This document shows, piece after piece, positions 10,813 to 18,315 of a DNA stretch of 20,489 nucleotides (position 1 is the first letter of the stretch; every line of letters starts with the position of its first letter). The stretch is from the IMG/VR virus record IMGVR_UViG_3300020152_000061, positions 1 to 20,489 of that record. One strand, given 5' to 3'. The notes below the pieces were generated by a model. It ran no database searches, was not told the DNA's origin, and saw nothing but the letters and a program-made list of their open reading frames with translations. This stretch comes from a virus. The translations under genes were made by a program, and so were the position numbers.

Positions 10813-11211
10813 TCATGCCGCTCTGCCCATGGCTTCCTTGGTGGCCTTGGCGATAAAGCCGGAGCGGCTGTAGCCGTGAGCCTCGGCGTGCTTGTCGATG
10901 GCGTTGAGCACGTCTTCAGGGAGGGTGATGTTCACCCGCACAGCTTTCGCCTGCCGTACCGGGGCTTGAACAAGAACCGCCACCCCGTCGCGGTTGTCCC
11001 GATCGGCCATGATCTCGTCCATGGATGAGGGCTCGGGGATCGCTTCCCCGTCTTCCTCCATGATCTCGATGTGACCGGCCAGGGCCTCCGCTCCCATCTC
11101 AAGGGCTTCCTGCAACGTACTGCCCGCCGAGACGCAGCCCGGGAAGTCGGGAAAGGAGATGCCGAAATCGCTGCCGGCCTCCTTGTGGATGATGGCGATG
11201 TAATGACGCAT
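10813..11211 (-). CDS. hicB: HicB antitoxin
   Basis: 132-residue antitoxin. Residues about 1-70 are the HicB partial RNase-H fold (MRHYIAIIHKEAGSDFGISF, then PDFPGCVSAGSTLQEALEMG) that binds and masks HicA. Residues about 88-130 are a ribbon-helix-helix-like DNA-binding tail (KAVRVNITLPEDVLNAIDKH, then YSRSGFIAKATKEAM) for autoregulation. The ATG at 11211 follows an AAGGAGGGG site. It lies 32 bp after hicA on the same strand. The complex probably binds the inverted repeat upstream of hicA. Confidence 0.92.
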   Translation of the reverse strand: MRHYIAIIHKEAGSDFGISFPDFPGCVSAGSTLQEALEMGAEALAGHIEIMEEDGEAIPEPSSMDEIMADRDNRDGVAVLVQAPVRQAKAVRVNITLPEDVLNAIDKHAEAHGYSRSGFIAKATKEAMGRAA

Positions 11212-11243
11212 TGGCCTGTCCCCTCCTTGGGAGGCCCCGGCTT

Positions 11244-11432
11244 TCACCGGAGCCTGATGCCTGCCTGCTTCTCGATGCTCCGAAGGGTTCCCTCCGGGAT
11301 GTCCTTCTTCGGGTGAGGGACCGTCACAAGGCCCGGCTTGGTCGGGTGCTTGTAGTGGTGATGGCTGCCGCGAACCCGGTGGAGCTTCCACCCGTCCGCC
11401 TCGACTGCCTTGATGACGTCTCTGCTGTTCAT
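11244..11432 (-). CDS. hicA: HicA toxin (mRNA interferase)
   Basis: 62-residue toxin with the double-stranded-RNA-binding fold of HicA: NSRDVIKAVEADGWKLHRVR, catalytic H24 in GSHHHYKHP, VTVPHPKKDIPEGTLRSIEK. It cleaves mRNA and blocks translation when not held by HicB. The ATG at 11432 matches the family N-terminus; a longer reading from 11492 crosses the promoter. No ribosome site precedes it and the predicted transcription start is within 1-2 nt of the ATG, so hicA may be leaderless and weakly translated relative to hicB, which has a strong site. It lies between the early and late phage modules, opposite in direction to both. Confidence 0.92.
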   Translation of the reverse strand: MNSRDVIKAVEADGWKLHRVRGSHHHYKHPTKPGLVTVPHPKKDIPEGTLRSIEKQAGIRLR

Positions 11433-11492
11433 GTGTGTAGTTATGCGCATCGAAAGCGGGGCTGTCAAGGGGTGATGCGCATTGATACACAC
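11433..11492. promoter_or_regulatory. Inverted-repeat operator of hicAB
   Basis: Arms GTGTGTAGTTATGCGCAT (11433-11450) and ATGCGCATTGATACACAC (11475-11492) match in 15 of 18 positions as inverted copies. Each contains the palindrome ATGCGCAT, with centres 32 bp apart. The first arm covers the -10 and start of the hicA promoter; the -35 lies between the arms. The likely binder is the HicB tail or HicAB complex. The divergent gene at 11504 begins 11 bp beyond the second arm. Confidence 0.65.
11440..11468 (-). promoter_or_regulatory. hicAB promoter
   Basis: On the minus strand, a perfect -35 TTGACA (11468-11463), a 17-bp spacer and -10 CATAAC (11445-11440). Transcription would start near 11433, next to the hicA ATG at 11432. 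Confidence 0.65.
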
Positions 11493-11503
11493 GGAGGCGG
11501 CCC

Positions 11504-11683
11504 ATGCTCCACACCCTCCTGGTCGTGGCCGTCTTCTCCAACGGCATGGTCGCCAAGCTGAACGTCCACAACCTCCCCTCTGCCGAGGTCTGCACCAAGA
11601 TCGCCCAGGCTGAAGACATGGCCTGGCGCATGAAGGGTGCGACGGCCGTGGCGACGATCTGCCAGACGGAGCGGGAAGCGTGA
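11504..11683 (+). CDS. Small protein with hydrophobic N-terminus (59 aa)
   Basis: 59-residue protein, divergent from hicA, with GGAGG 7 nt before the ATG. It begins MLHTLLVVAVFSNG, a short hydrophobic start that could be a weak signal or anchor. The rest contains two Cys (30 and 53) that could form one disulfide if exported, and helix CTKIAQAEDMAWRMKG. No family is recognised with certainty. It is the first plus-strand gene after the non-coding interval and precedes the small terminase by about 50 bp. Confidence 0.6.
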   Translation: MLHTLLVVAVFSNGMVAKLNVHNLPSAEVCTKIAQAEDMAWRMKGATAVATICQTEREA

Positions 11684-11699
11684 CGGCTCTTTGAATTTC

Positions 11700-11736
11700 A
11701 ATCGAACAATCAAACGGAAATCAAAGGAATCAAACG
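11700..11736. repeat. A/T-rich AATCAAACG repeats ahead of the small terminase
   Basis: Four units, AATCGAAC (11700-11707), AATCAAACG (11708-11716), AATCAAAGG (11719-11727) and AATCAAACG (11728-11736), end directly at the terS ATG. The third unit supplies its ribosome site (AAAGGA). The block is much richer in A/T than its surroundings. It could be a late promoter region or a terminase recognition site; neither is shown. Confidence 0.5.
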
Positions 11737-12042
11737 ATGGCTCGGGGTGGTGCCAGGCCGGGCGCTGGTCGCAAGGTCGGCGCCATTCAGAAGGTCACAC
11801 GGGAAGCGCGGGCTAAGGCTGCCGCCACGGGCCTGCTGCCGCATGAGTTCCTGTTGGCGGTGAGCCGCGGCGAGATGGTGGACGACCACAAGCCGAGCTT
11901 CGAGGAGCGCCTGGACGCCGCCAAGGCCGCGGCCCCGTACTACGCGCCGAAGCTGTCCAGCATCGAGGCGAGCGGGCCGGACGGCGGCCCGATCCCGCAC
12001 CGGGTGGAGGTCGAGTTTGTCGACGGCAGCGACGACAGCTAG
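11737..12042 (+). CDS. Putative small terminase subunit
   Basis: 101-residue protein starting MARGGARPGAGRKVG, a basic N-terminus very common in short phage proteins just upstream of PBSX-type large terminases. The central helical part (ARAKAAATGLLPHEFLLAVS, then FEERLDAAKAAAPYYAPKL) is followed by a tail HRVEVEFVDGSDDS. It should bind packaging sites on phage DNA and present it to the large subunit. Call rests on position and the GGARPGAGRK motif. Its 3' end overlaps the large terminase start by 26 bp. Confidence 0.72.
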   Translation: MARGGARPGAGRKVGAIQKVTREARAKAAATGLLPHEFLLAVSRGEMVDDHKPSFEERLDAAKAAAPYYAPKLSSIEASGPDGGPIPHRVEVEFVDGSDDS

Positions 12043-13294
12043 GGCCAGGTTCCCGGCTAAGCTCCGCTGCCTGTTCGAGCCAGCCCGGTACAAGGTTCTC
12101 TACGGCGGTCGCGGTGGGGCGAAGTCCTGGGGCATCGCCCGCGCCCTGCTGATCCTCGGCGCACAGAAGCCTCTCCGCATCCTGTGCGCCCGCGAGATCC
12201 AGAAGAGCATATCGGACTCGGTGCACAAGCTGCTCAAGGACCAGATCGCGGCGCTTGGCCTGGCGGGCTTCTACGATGTTCAGCAGACGGTGATCCGGGG
12301 CAAGAACGGCACCGAGTTCACGTTCCACGGGCTGAAGCACAACGTCCACAACATCAAGTCGGCCGAGGGCGCCGATGTTTGCTGGGTCGAAGAGGCGCAG
12401 GCGGTCTCGCGCAACTCCTGGGAAACGCTGATTCCCACCATCCGCAAGGAGGGCTCGGAGATCTGGATCTCGTTCAATCCGGAGCTCGACACCGACGAGA
12501 CCTATGTGCGGTTCGTCAAGAACCCGCCGCCCGGCGCCGTCGTGGTCAAGGTCAACTGGAGCGACAACCCTTGGTTCCCCGACGTGCTCCGGGGCGAGAT
12601 GGAGGCCCTGAAGGCCCGCGACGAAGACGCCTATCTCACCGTATGGGAAGGCCACTGCAAGGCGGTCCTGGACGGCGCGATCTACGCCAATGAGATCCGC
12701 AAGGCGACCTCCGAAGGGCGCTTCATGCGGGTGCCCTACGATGCGTCGAAGCCTGTCACGACCTTTTGGGACCTCGGCCGCGCGGACATGACGAGCATCT
12801 GGTTCGCCCAGGTGGTGGGGTTCGAGTTCCGGCTGATCGACTTCTACCAGAACCGCGGGTTCGCGCTGAGCCACTACCTCAAGGCGCTTCAGGATCGGCC
12901 GTACGTCTACGGCGAGGACTGGCTGCCGCACGACGCCGAGAACGAGCTGCTGGCATCGGAGCGGACCATCGCCCAGCAGATGCAGGCGGCAGGGCGGACG
13001 GTGCGGATCGTCCCGAAGATCGGTGTTGCGGACGGGATCAACGCGGCGCGGACGCTCTTCCCGCGCTGCTACTTCGATGAGACGCGGTGCTCGGATGGCA
13101 TCCAGGCGCTCCGGCGCTATCGCTACAAGGTCGACCCCGACACGGGGCAGTACAGCAAGGACCCGCTGCACGACGATGCGTCGCACGCGGCTGATGCGTT
13201 CCGGTACTTCGCAATCGCCATGACCGAGCCCGAGCGCGAGAAGAAGCGCGAGGAGTTCCACGGCCACGGCGGTTCAGGCGGATGGATGGGCTGA
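12017..13294 (+). CDS. Large terminase subunit (PBSX/P22-type ATPase-nuclease)
   Basis: 425-residue packaging motor. N-terminal ATPase: Walker A GGRGGAKS (30-37), Walker B VCWVEEAQ (121-128), a coupling motif near WISFNPELDTDE. C-terminal RNase-H-like nuclease: D252 in TFWDLGRAD, D306 in LPHDAENE, and the HDDASHAADAFRYF motif (385-398) give the metal-binding acids. It pumps DNA into the prohead through the portal and cuts the concatemer. The TTG start at 12017 is used because no ATG or GTG lies nearby and GGAGG ends 6 nt upstream. It overlaps the small subunit by 26 bp and the portal by TGATG. Confidence 0.95.
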   Translation: MSTAATTARARFPAKLRCLFEPARYKVLYGGRGGAKSWGIARALLILGAQKPLRILCAREIQKSISDSVHKLLKDQIAALGLAGFYDVQQTVIRGKNGTEFTFHGLKHNVHNIKSAEGADVCWVEEAQAVSRNSWETLIPTIRKEGSEIWISFNPELDTDETYVRFVKNPPPGAVVVKVNWSDNPWFPDVLRGEMEALKARDEDAYLTVWEGHCKAVLDGAIYANEIRKATSEGRFMRVPYDASKPVTTFWDLGRADMTSIWFAQVVGFEFRLIDFYQNRGFALSHYLKALQDRPYVYGEDWLPHDAENELLASERTIAQQMQAAGRTVRIVPKIGVADGINAARTLFPRCYFDETRCSDGIQALRRYRYKVDPDTGQYSKDPLHDDASHAADAFRYFAIAMTEPEREKKREEFHGHGGSGGWMG

Positions 13295-15258
13295 TGGCTG
13301 ACGATCTCCTCAAAGAGGCCCGCGACGCCTTCCAGCTCTGCCAGGACAACGAGGCGGAGAACCGCGCCGAGGCCCTGGACGACATCCGCTTCGCCCGTCT
13401 CGGGGAGCAGTGGCCCGAGGCCGTCCGCAACGCCCGCGAGCGCGAGCAACGGCCCTGCCTGACGATCAACCGCCTGCCGGCCTACATCCGCCAGGTCGTC
13501 AACGACGCGCGGCAGAACAAGCCGACGATCAAGGTCAAGCCGGTGGACTCCGGCGCCGATCCCGAGACGGCCGAGGTCATCAACGGCCTGATCCGCAACA
13601 TCGAGTACGGCAGCAACGCCGACGTCGCCTATGACACGGCGGCCGACTGCGCGGTGACTTCGGGCATCGGCTATATCCGCGTCGGCATCGAGTACGCCCA
13701 CGACGACACGTTCGACAAGGACATCGTCATCCAGCGGGTGGCCAACCAGTTCTCGGTCTATGGCGATCCCCATTCCCAGGCCGCTGATTCCTCGGACTGG
13801 AACGTGGCTTTCGTCACGGATCTGGTGAAGCGGTCGGATTTCGAGCGCCGATACAAGGGCGCCGCCAAGGTCGATTGGAACGGCGGCGAATACGGCCACC
13901 TCGAGGAACCCTGGCTGCAGGACGAATCCGTCCTCGTGGCGGAGTGGTGGACCCGCGAGGAGGTCGCCCGGAAGATCGTCCGGCTGTCGGACGGGACCAT
14001 CGTGGACCTGGAGCGGTTCAAGGCCGCGCAGGACGCGTTCGCAGCCATCGGCCTTCAGGTGGTGGCGGAACGCGAGACCCGTTCCTGGAAGGTCACGCAA
14101 CGGCTTCTGACGGGCGCCGAGATCCTGGAAGAGAACGAGTGGGCGGGGAAGTACATCCCCATCATCCCGGTCTACGGCGACGAGGTGAACCTGGAGGGCA
14201 AGCGGTTCTTCCGCTCGCTGGTGCGGGACGCGAAGGACCCGCAGCGCATGTTCAACTACTGGCGCACGACCTCCACGGAACTGGTCGCGCTGGCCCCCAA
14301 GACCCCGTTCATCGGCGCGAAGGGCCAGTTCAAGAGCGACGCGCAGAAGTGGAACACGGCCAACAGCCAGTCGCACCCGTACATCGAATACGACCCCGTC
14401 CAGGGGATGACGGGCCCGCCGCAGCGCCAGCCCTTCGCAGGCGTGCCCGCCGGAGCCCTTCAGGAGGCCATGAACGCCTCGGACGACCTGAAGAGCATCA
14501 TGGGCCTGTTCGACGCCTCCATGGGCGCGCAGAGCAACGAGACCTCGGGCAGGGCGATCATCGCGCGGCAGCGGGAGGGGGACACCTCCACCTTCCACTT
14601 CATCGACAACCTGACGCGCGCCATCCGGCACACCGGCCGCATCCTCCTCGACCTGATCCCGACCGTCTACACCGGGGAGCGCGTCATCCGCGTGCTCGGC
14701 GAGGACGGCTCGGCGCAGACCGTGCCGCTCAAGCAGCCGGTGCAGAAGCCGGACGGCTCCACGAAGATCTACGATCTCACCGCCGGCAAGTACGATCTCG
14801 TGGTGCAGGCGGGCCCGTCCTACACCACCCGCCGCGAGGAAGCGGCCAACCAGATGGTGGAGCTGATCCGCGCCTATCCGCCTGCGGCCCCGGTCATCGG
14901 GGACCTTCTCGCCAAGAACCTGGACTGGCCCGAGGCCGACAAGGTCGCGCAGCGGCTCGAGGCGGTGGCCCAAGCTCAGACCGGCGGCGATCCCGCCATG
15001 GGCCAGAAGATGCAGCATATGCAGGGCGAGTTGCAGAAGCTTGCCCAGGAGAACCAGGCGCTCAAGACCGATACCGCGGTCAAGGCGCGCGAGCTGGACA
15101 TCAAGGCATTCGAGGCGGAGACGAAGCGCCTCGAGGCCATGGCGAAGCTCAAGGAGATCGAGATGGCGCCCGCCCTTGCGGAGATCACCGCACGGCAGGC
15201 CGCGAACACCCCGGACATAGCGCCGGGACCACAGGCACCGGCACCCCAGCCGATGTAG
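13294..15258 (+). CDS. P22-type portal protein
   Basis: 654-residue portal, the 12-fold ring at one capsid vertex through which DNA enters and leaves. Features of the P22 portal family: N-terminal ARDAFQLCQDNEAENRAEAL, LGEQWPEAVR, LTINRLPAYIRQVVNDARQN, then a YGDPHSQAADSSDW segment and the MNYW/PKTPFIG-like core near 325-350. The C-terminus (about 560-640) is a long coiled coil (KMQHMQGELQKLAQENQALK) like the barrel of P22. Start at the TGATG junction; an in-frame ATG 12 nt earlier is possible. P22's own portal is about 725 residues. A terminator follows directly. Confidence 0.93.
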   Translation: MADDLLKEARDAFQLCQDNEAENRAEALDDIRFARLGEQWPEAVRNAREREQRPCLTINRLPAYIRQVVNDARQNKPTIKVKPVDSGADPETAEVINGLIRNIEYGSNADVAYDTAADCAVTSGIGYIRVGIEYAHDDTFDKDIVIQRVANQFSVYGDPHSQAADSSDWNVAFVTDLVKRSDFERRYKGAAKVDWNGGEYGHLEEPWLQDESVLVAEWWTREEVARKIVRLSDGTIVDLERFKAAQDAFAAIGLQVVAERETRSWKVTQRLLTGAEILEENEWAGKYIPIIPVYGDEVNLEGKRFFRSLVRDAKDPQRMFNYWRTTSTELVALAPKTPFIGAKGQFKSDAQKWNTANSQSHPYIEYDPVQGMTGPPQRQPFAGVPAGALQEAMNASDDLKSIMGLFDASMGAQSNETSGRAIIARQREGDTSTFHFIDNLTRAIRHTGRILLDLIPTVYTGERVIRVLGEDGSAQTVPLKQPVQKPDGSTKIYDLTAGKYDLVVQAGPSYTTRREEAANQMVELIRAYPPAAPVIGDLLAKNLDWPEADKVAQRLEAVAQAQTGGDPAMGQKMQHMQGELQKLAQENQALKTDTAVKARELDIKAFEAETKRLEAMAKLKEIEMAPALAEITARQAANTPDIAPGPQAPAPQPM

Positions 15259-15280
15259 AGGCGCCTTCGGGCGCCTTTTT
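15259..15280 (+). terminator. Rho-independent terminator between portal and scaffold
   Basis: AGGCGCC (15259-15265), TTCG tetraloop, GGCGCCT (15270-15276), with five T residues at 15276-15280. It begins at the base after the portal stop. It sits inside the late operon, so it may be partly read through to set lower terminase/portal or higher scaffold/coat levels, or be bypassed by an antiterminated polymerase. Confidence 0.88.
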
Positions 15281-15313
15281 CACGACTCCACCAACCCCCG
15301 AGGAGTGGACCCC

Positions 15314-16180
15314 ATGGAAGCCGAGACCAATCCGGTCACTGCCGACGCGGGCCTTCCGGAAGCCCAGCAGACGGCCCCGGAAGTCTCCAACGAGCCCGAG
15401 TACCAGCCCGAGCCGGAGTTCGATGAGGCCGGCAACCCCATCGCCGATGCCGAGGACGACAGCGAGGAGCTGGAGCACGACGGCAAGAAGTACCGCATCC
15501 CCAAGGCGATCAAGCCCCTGGTGTTGATGCAGGCCGACTACACCCGCAAGACGCAGGAAGTCGCCGAGACGCGCAAGGCACTGGAGGCCCGGGAGACCGA
15601 GATCCGCCAGCAGGCCGAGACGCAACAGGCGTACATCGACGATCTCGCGGACCTCCGGGCGCTCGACAAGAGCCTGGAGCAGTGGAAGTCGGTCAACTGG
15701 CAGCAGATCGAGGCCGAGGACCCCCTGCGGGCTCAAAGCCTCTGGCGCCAGTACCAGCAGCTCAAGGAATCCCGCCAATCCATGGTGGGACAGCTCTCGG
15801 AGAAGTATCGGCAGCGGTCTGAAGAGGCGCAGCGCGATCGCGCCAAGCGCCTTCAGGAAGCCCAGGCGACGCTCGCGCGAGAGATCAAGGACTGGTCGCC
15901 GCAGAAGGCCAGGGAGCTCACCGAGTTCGGTGCCAAGCACGGGCTCTCGGAGAGCGAGATCGCGGAACTGAACTTCCAGCCCCGGCTGGTGAAACTCCTC
16001 GACCTGGCCCGCATGGGCGAACAGCTCGTCAGCAAGCAGATCGCAGCAGCCAAGGCCGCGCCGCAGCAGCCCGAGGCGAAGCCCGTCCCCACCGTGGGCG
16101 GGACCTCGCGGACGGCGAAGGACCCCCGTCGCATGTCGATGGAGGAATACGCGCGGTGGCGCGCCGCCGGCAACGGCTAA
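15314..16180 (+). CDS. Scaffolding protein
   Basis: 288-residue protein that directs coat assembly and is absent from the mature head. The N-terminus is acidic and disordered (PEYQPEPEFDEAGN). Then come a DGKKYRIPKAIKPLVL-QADYTRKTQEVAE segment typical of phage scaffolds, a long helical middle rich in Glu, Gln and Arg (about 75-240), and a basic C-terminus RRMSMEEYARWRAAG that would contact coat protein. The ATG at 15314 lies 8 nt after GAGGAG; a GTG at 15305 would add three residues but overlap that site. Placement between portal and coat supports the call. Confidence 0.88.
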   Translation: MEAETNPVTADAGLPEAQQTAPEVSNEPEYQPEPEFDEAGNPIADAEDDSEELEHDGKKYRIPKAIKPLVLMQADYTRKTQEVAETRKALEARETEIRQQAETQQAYIDDLADLRALDKSLEQWKSVNWQQIEAEDPLRAQSLWRQYQQLKESRQSMVGQLSEKYRQRSEEAQRDRAKRLQEAQATLAREIKDWSPQKARELTEFGAKHGLSESEIAELNFQPRLVKLLDLARMGEQLVSKQIAAAKAAPQQPEAKPVPTVGGTSRTAKDPRRMSMEEYARWRAAGNG

Positions 16181-16207
16181 CCGCAACCCCTCTCGGAGTT
16201 TTCCACG

Positions 16208-17449
16208 ATGGTAAACACCACCCTGACCGCCGACATCATCGCCAAGGAGGCGGTGATGCTCCTCGACAACGAGCTCGTGATGGCCAAGCAGGTCTTCCGC
16301 GGCTACGAGGAGGAGTTCTCCAAGAACATCAACGGCTACGAGGTCGGCGAGACGATCACGATCCGCAAGCCCACGGACTTCACGGTCCGCGACGGCGCGA
16401 CCATGTCCACCCAGGACGTGACCGAGGGCAAGACCACGATCACGGTCAACAAGCGCAAGGGCATCGACTTCAAGTTCACGTCGCAGGATCTCACGCTCAA
16501 GATCGGCCAGCTGTCCGAGCGCGTCATCAAGCCGGCGATGATCCAGCTTGCCAATCAGGTCGATCAGGACGTGATGGCGCTCTACAAGAAGGTTCCCTCG
16601 TGGGTCGGCACCCCGGGCCAGAAGATCGACGGCTACGCCGACTTCGCCCAGGGCCCCGAGCGCATGGACGAACTGGCCAACCCGCAGGACGGCCGCGTTG
16701 CGGTCCTGTCGCCGGCCGATCATTGGGGGCTGCTGGGTTCGCAGACGGCCCTGTACATGCAGGACGTGGCCAAGGGCGCCTATCGCAAGGGCGCGCTCGG
16801 CCAAATCGGTGGCGTCGACACCTTCATGAGCCAGAACGTCCCGACCCACACCGTGGGCGTCGCGACGGGCACGCCGCTGGTGAACGGGGGAAGCCAGACC
16901 TCCGCCTATGCCGACGTGAAGGACACCGGCACGCAGACCCTCGTGACGGACGGCTGGACGAACTCGACCACCGGCATCCTGAAGGCCGGCGACGTGTTCA
17001 CCATCGCGGGCGTCTACGCGGTCAACCCGGTGACCAAGGCCACGCTGCCGTTCCTGCGGCAGTTCGTCGTCATGGCCGATGCGGATTCGGGCGCCTCCAC
17101 GGGCCCGGCGACGCTGACGATCAGCCCGCCGATCATCGTCTCCGGTGCCTTCCAGAACTGCTCGGCGGCCCCGGCGGACAATGCCGCGATCACCGTGCAG
17201 GGCACGGGCGGCACCGGCTACCGCCAGAACCTCGTCTTCCACAAGAACGCCTTCGCGCTCGTGACCGTGCCCCTGGTGGAGCCTCCCGGCGCCGTCCAGG
17301 TCTCGCGCCAGAGCTACAAGGGCATCAACGTCCGCGTGATCCCTGTCTATAACGGCACGGACGACGAGTCGGCGTGGCGTCTCGACATCCTGTACGGCAC
17401 CGCCGCCATCGATCCCCGCCTGGCGCATCGCCTGAGCGGCAAGGCGTAA
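16208..17449 (+). CDS. Major capsid protein, P22 coat (gp5) type
   Basis: 413-residue HK97-fold coat protein, close in length to P22 gp5 (430). It starts MVNTTLTADIIAKEAVMLLD. The FRGYEEEFSKNINGYEVGET and ITIRKPTDFTVRDGATMSTQ segments, then KGIDFKFTSQDLTLKI, match the N-arm and early beta part of this family. The middle has an inserted beta domain, about residues 220-330 (TDGWTNSTTGILKAGDVFTI), like the P22 I-domain that stabilises coat folding. It ends with LDILYGTAAIDPRLAHRLSG. GGAG lies 9 nt upstream. Made in hundreds of copies; the terminator upstream of the scaffold and the hairpin downstream frame its transcript. Confidence 0.95.
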   Translation: MVNTTLTADIIAKEAVMLLDNELVMAKQVFRGYEEEFSKNINGYEVGETITIRKPTDFTVRDGATMSTQDVTEGKTTITVNKRKGIDFKFTSQDLTLKIGQLSERVIKPAMIQLANQVDQDVMALYKKVPSWVGTPGQKIDGYADFAQGPERMDELANPQDGRVAVLSPADHWGLLGSQTALYMQDVAKGAYRKGALGQIGGVDTFMSQNVPTHTVGVATGTPLVNGGSQTSAYADVKDTGTQTLVTDGWTNSTTGILKAGDVFTIAGVYAVNPVTKATLPFLRQFVVMADADSGASTGPATLTISPPIIVSGAFQNCSAAPADNAAITVQGTGGTGYRQNLVFHKNAFALVTVPLVEPPGAVQVSRQSYKGINVRVIPVYNGTDDESAWRLDILYGTAAIDPRLAHRLSGKA

Positions 17450-17467
17450 GCCACGCACTGAACTGAC

Positions 17468-17499
17468 GCAGAGGGGCGCCCTCCGGGGCGCTCTTCTGC
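17468..17499 (+). terminator. Long GC-rich hairpin after the coat gene
   Basis: GCAGAGGGGCGCCC (17468-17481) pairs with GGGCGCTCTTCTGC (17486-17499) over 14 positions with two G-T wobbles, loop TCCG. The 3' side is T-rich (CTCTTCTGCTGTT) but has no clean T run. It may be a weak terminator or an mRNA-stabilising end for the coat transcript. Confidence 0.55.
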
Positions 17500-17515
17500 T
17501 GTTCGGAGGCATCCC

Positions 17516-17677
17516 ATGACCCTGGACCCTCGCAAATGGCCGGCTTGGTACTACGGCCCTGCCGGAGAGGCGGCCATCTTCGAGCGCCCGGAAGACGTTC
17601 CCGCCGGCTGGGCCGACGCCCCCGGCAAGGCGTCGCCGAAGTCCGAAGCACCCAAGCGCAGACCGCGGGGTAAGTGA
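17516..17677 (+). CDS. Small phage structural-module protein (53 aa)
   Basis: 53-residue protein: aromatic N-terminus DPRKWPAWYYGPAGEAAIFE, EDVPAGWADAPG, and a basic tail ASPKSEAPKRRPRGK. Short proteins with a W-YGP---A-IF----VP-GW pattern are common just after the coat gene in phages, where some serve as head-completion or decoration accessory factors; function is not established here. GGAGG lies 6 nt upstream, and the stop overlaps the adaptor start. Confidence 0.72.
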   Translation: MTLDPRKWPAWYYGPAGEAAIFERPEDVPAGWADAPGKASPKSEAPKRRPRGK

Positions 17678-18315
17678 TGGCGATCACGACCTATGACGAG
17701 TTGAAGAGCGCCATTGCCGACTGGCTGCAGCGCGACGACCTCACCGCCGTCATTCCCACCTTCATCGCCCTCGCCGAGGTTCAGCTTTTCCGCACGGTGC
17801 GGCATCGCCGGATGATCTCGCGCGCCACCACGACGGTGGATGAGGAGTACGAGGAGCTTCCCGCCGATTTCCTGGAGATCATCTCCGCGAAGCTCGACAC
17901 CTCGCCCCCGCGCGTCCTGACCTCCATCGGCATCCTCGCCATGGAGGACAAGAAGGAGGGGGACGAGACCAACACCCCCGAGTTCTACGCCATCATCGGC
18001 GACAACCTGACCTTCTACCCGCGCCCGAGCGGATCGGACACGCTGGAAATCATCTACTACGCCAAGCCTGACGCGCTCTCGGACGACAACGCGAGCAATG
18101 CCCTGCTCGAGGAATGCCCCGACCTCTACCTGTACGGCGCCCTGCTCCAGGCAGCCCCCTACCTCGGCGACGATGGGCGTATCGCCACATGGGGCGCGCT
18201 CTACCAGCAGCGCATGACGGACCTGGAGAACGCGGACAGCGCGTCTCAGGTGGGCGCCACAAAGCTGGTGACCGAAATCGCCCTGTCCGCCACCAACCGG
18301 CGGTGGATGACGTGA
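17677..18315 (+). CDS. Head-to-tail adaptor (P22 gp4-like)
   Basis: 212-residue protein resembling the connector/adaptor proteins that bind below the portal ring: N-terminal helices TYDELKSAIADWLQRDDLTA and FIALAEVQLFRTVRHRRM, a middle ELPADFLEIISAKLDTSPPR beta part, the recurrent LTFYPRPSGSDTLEIIYYAK strand pair, and a C-terminal helix EECPDLYLYGALLQAAPYL with WGALYQQRM. This order is typical of podovirus and siphovirus adaptors placed after the coat gene. It should seal the filled head and carry the tail. ATG at the TGATG junction; a GTG 3 nt earlier is equally in frame. Confidence 0.78.
   Translation: MAITTYDELKSAIADWLQRDDLTAVIPTFIALAEVQLFRTVRHRRMISRATTTVDEEYEELPADFLEIISAKLDTSPPRVLTSIGILAMEDKKEGDETNTPEFYAIIGDNLTFYPRPSGSDTLEIIYYAKPDALSDDNASNALLEECPDLYLYGALLQAAPYLGDDGRIATWGALYQQRMTDLENADSASQVGATKLVTEIALSATNRRWMT

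Noticed and set aside
15185-17512. 775-codon minus-strand open frame, and similar long ones at 11813-13267, 13123-15018 and 4450-5325
   Set aside because: High-GC mirror frames of terminase, portal, scaffold, coat and primase genes; their composition (His, Gly, Arg and Val rich, low complexity) and lack of ribosome sites mark them as artefacts.
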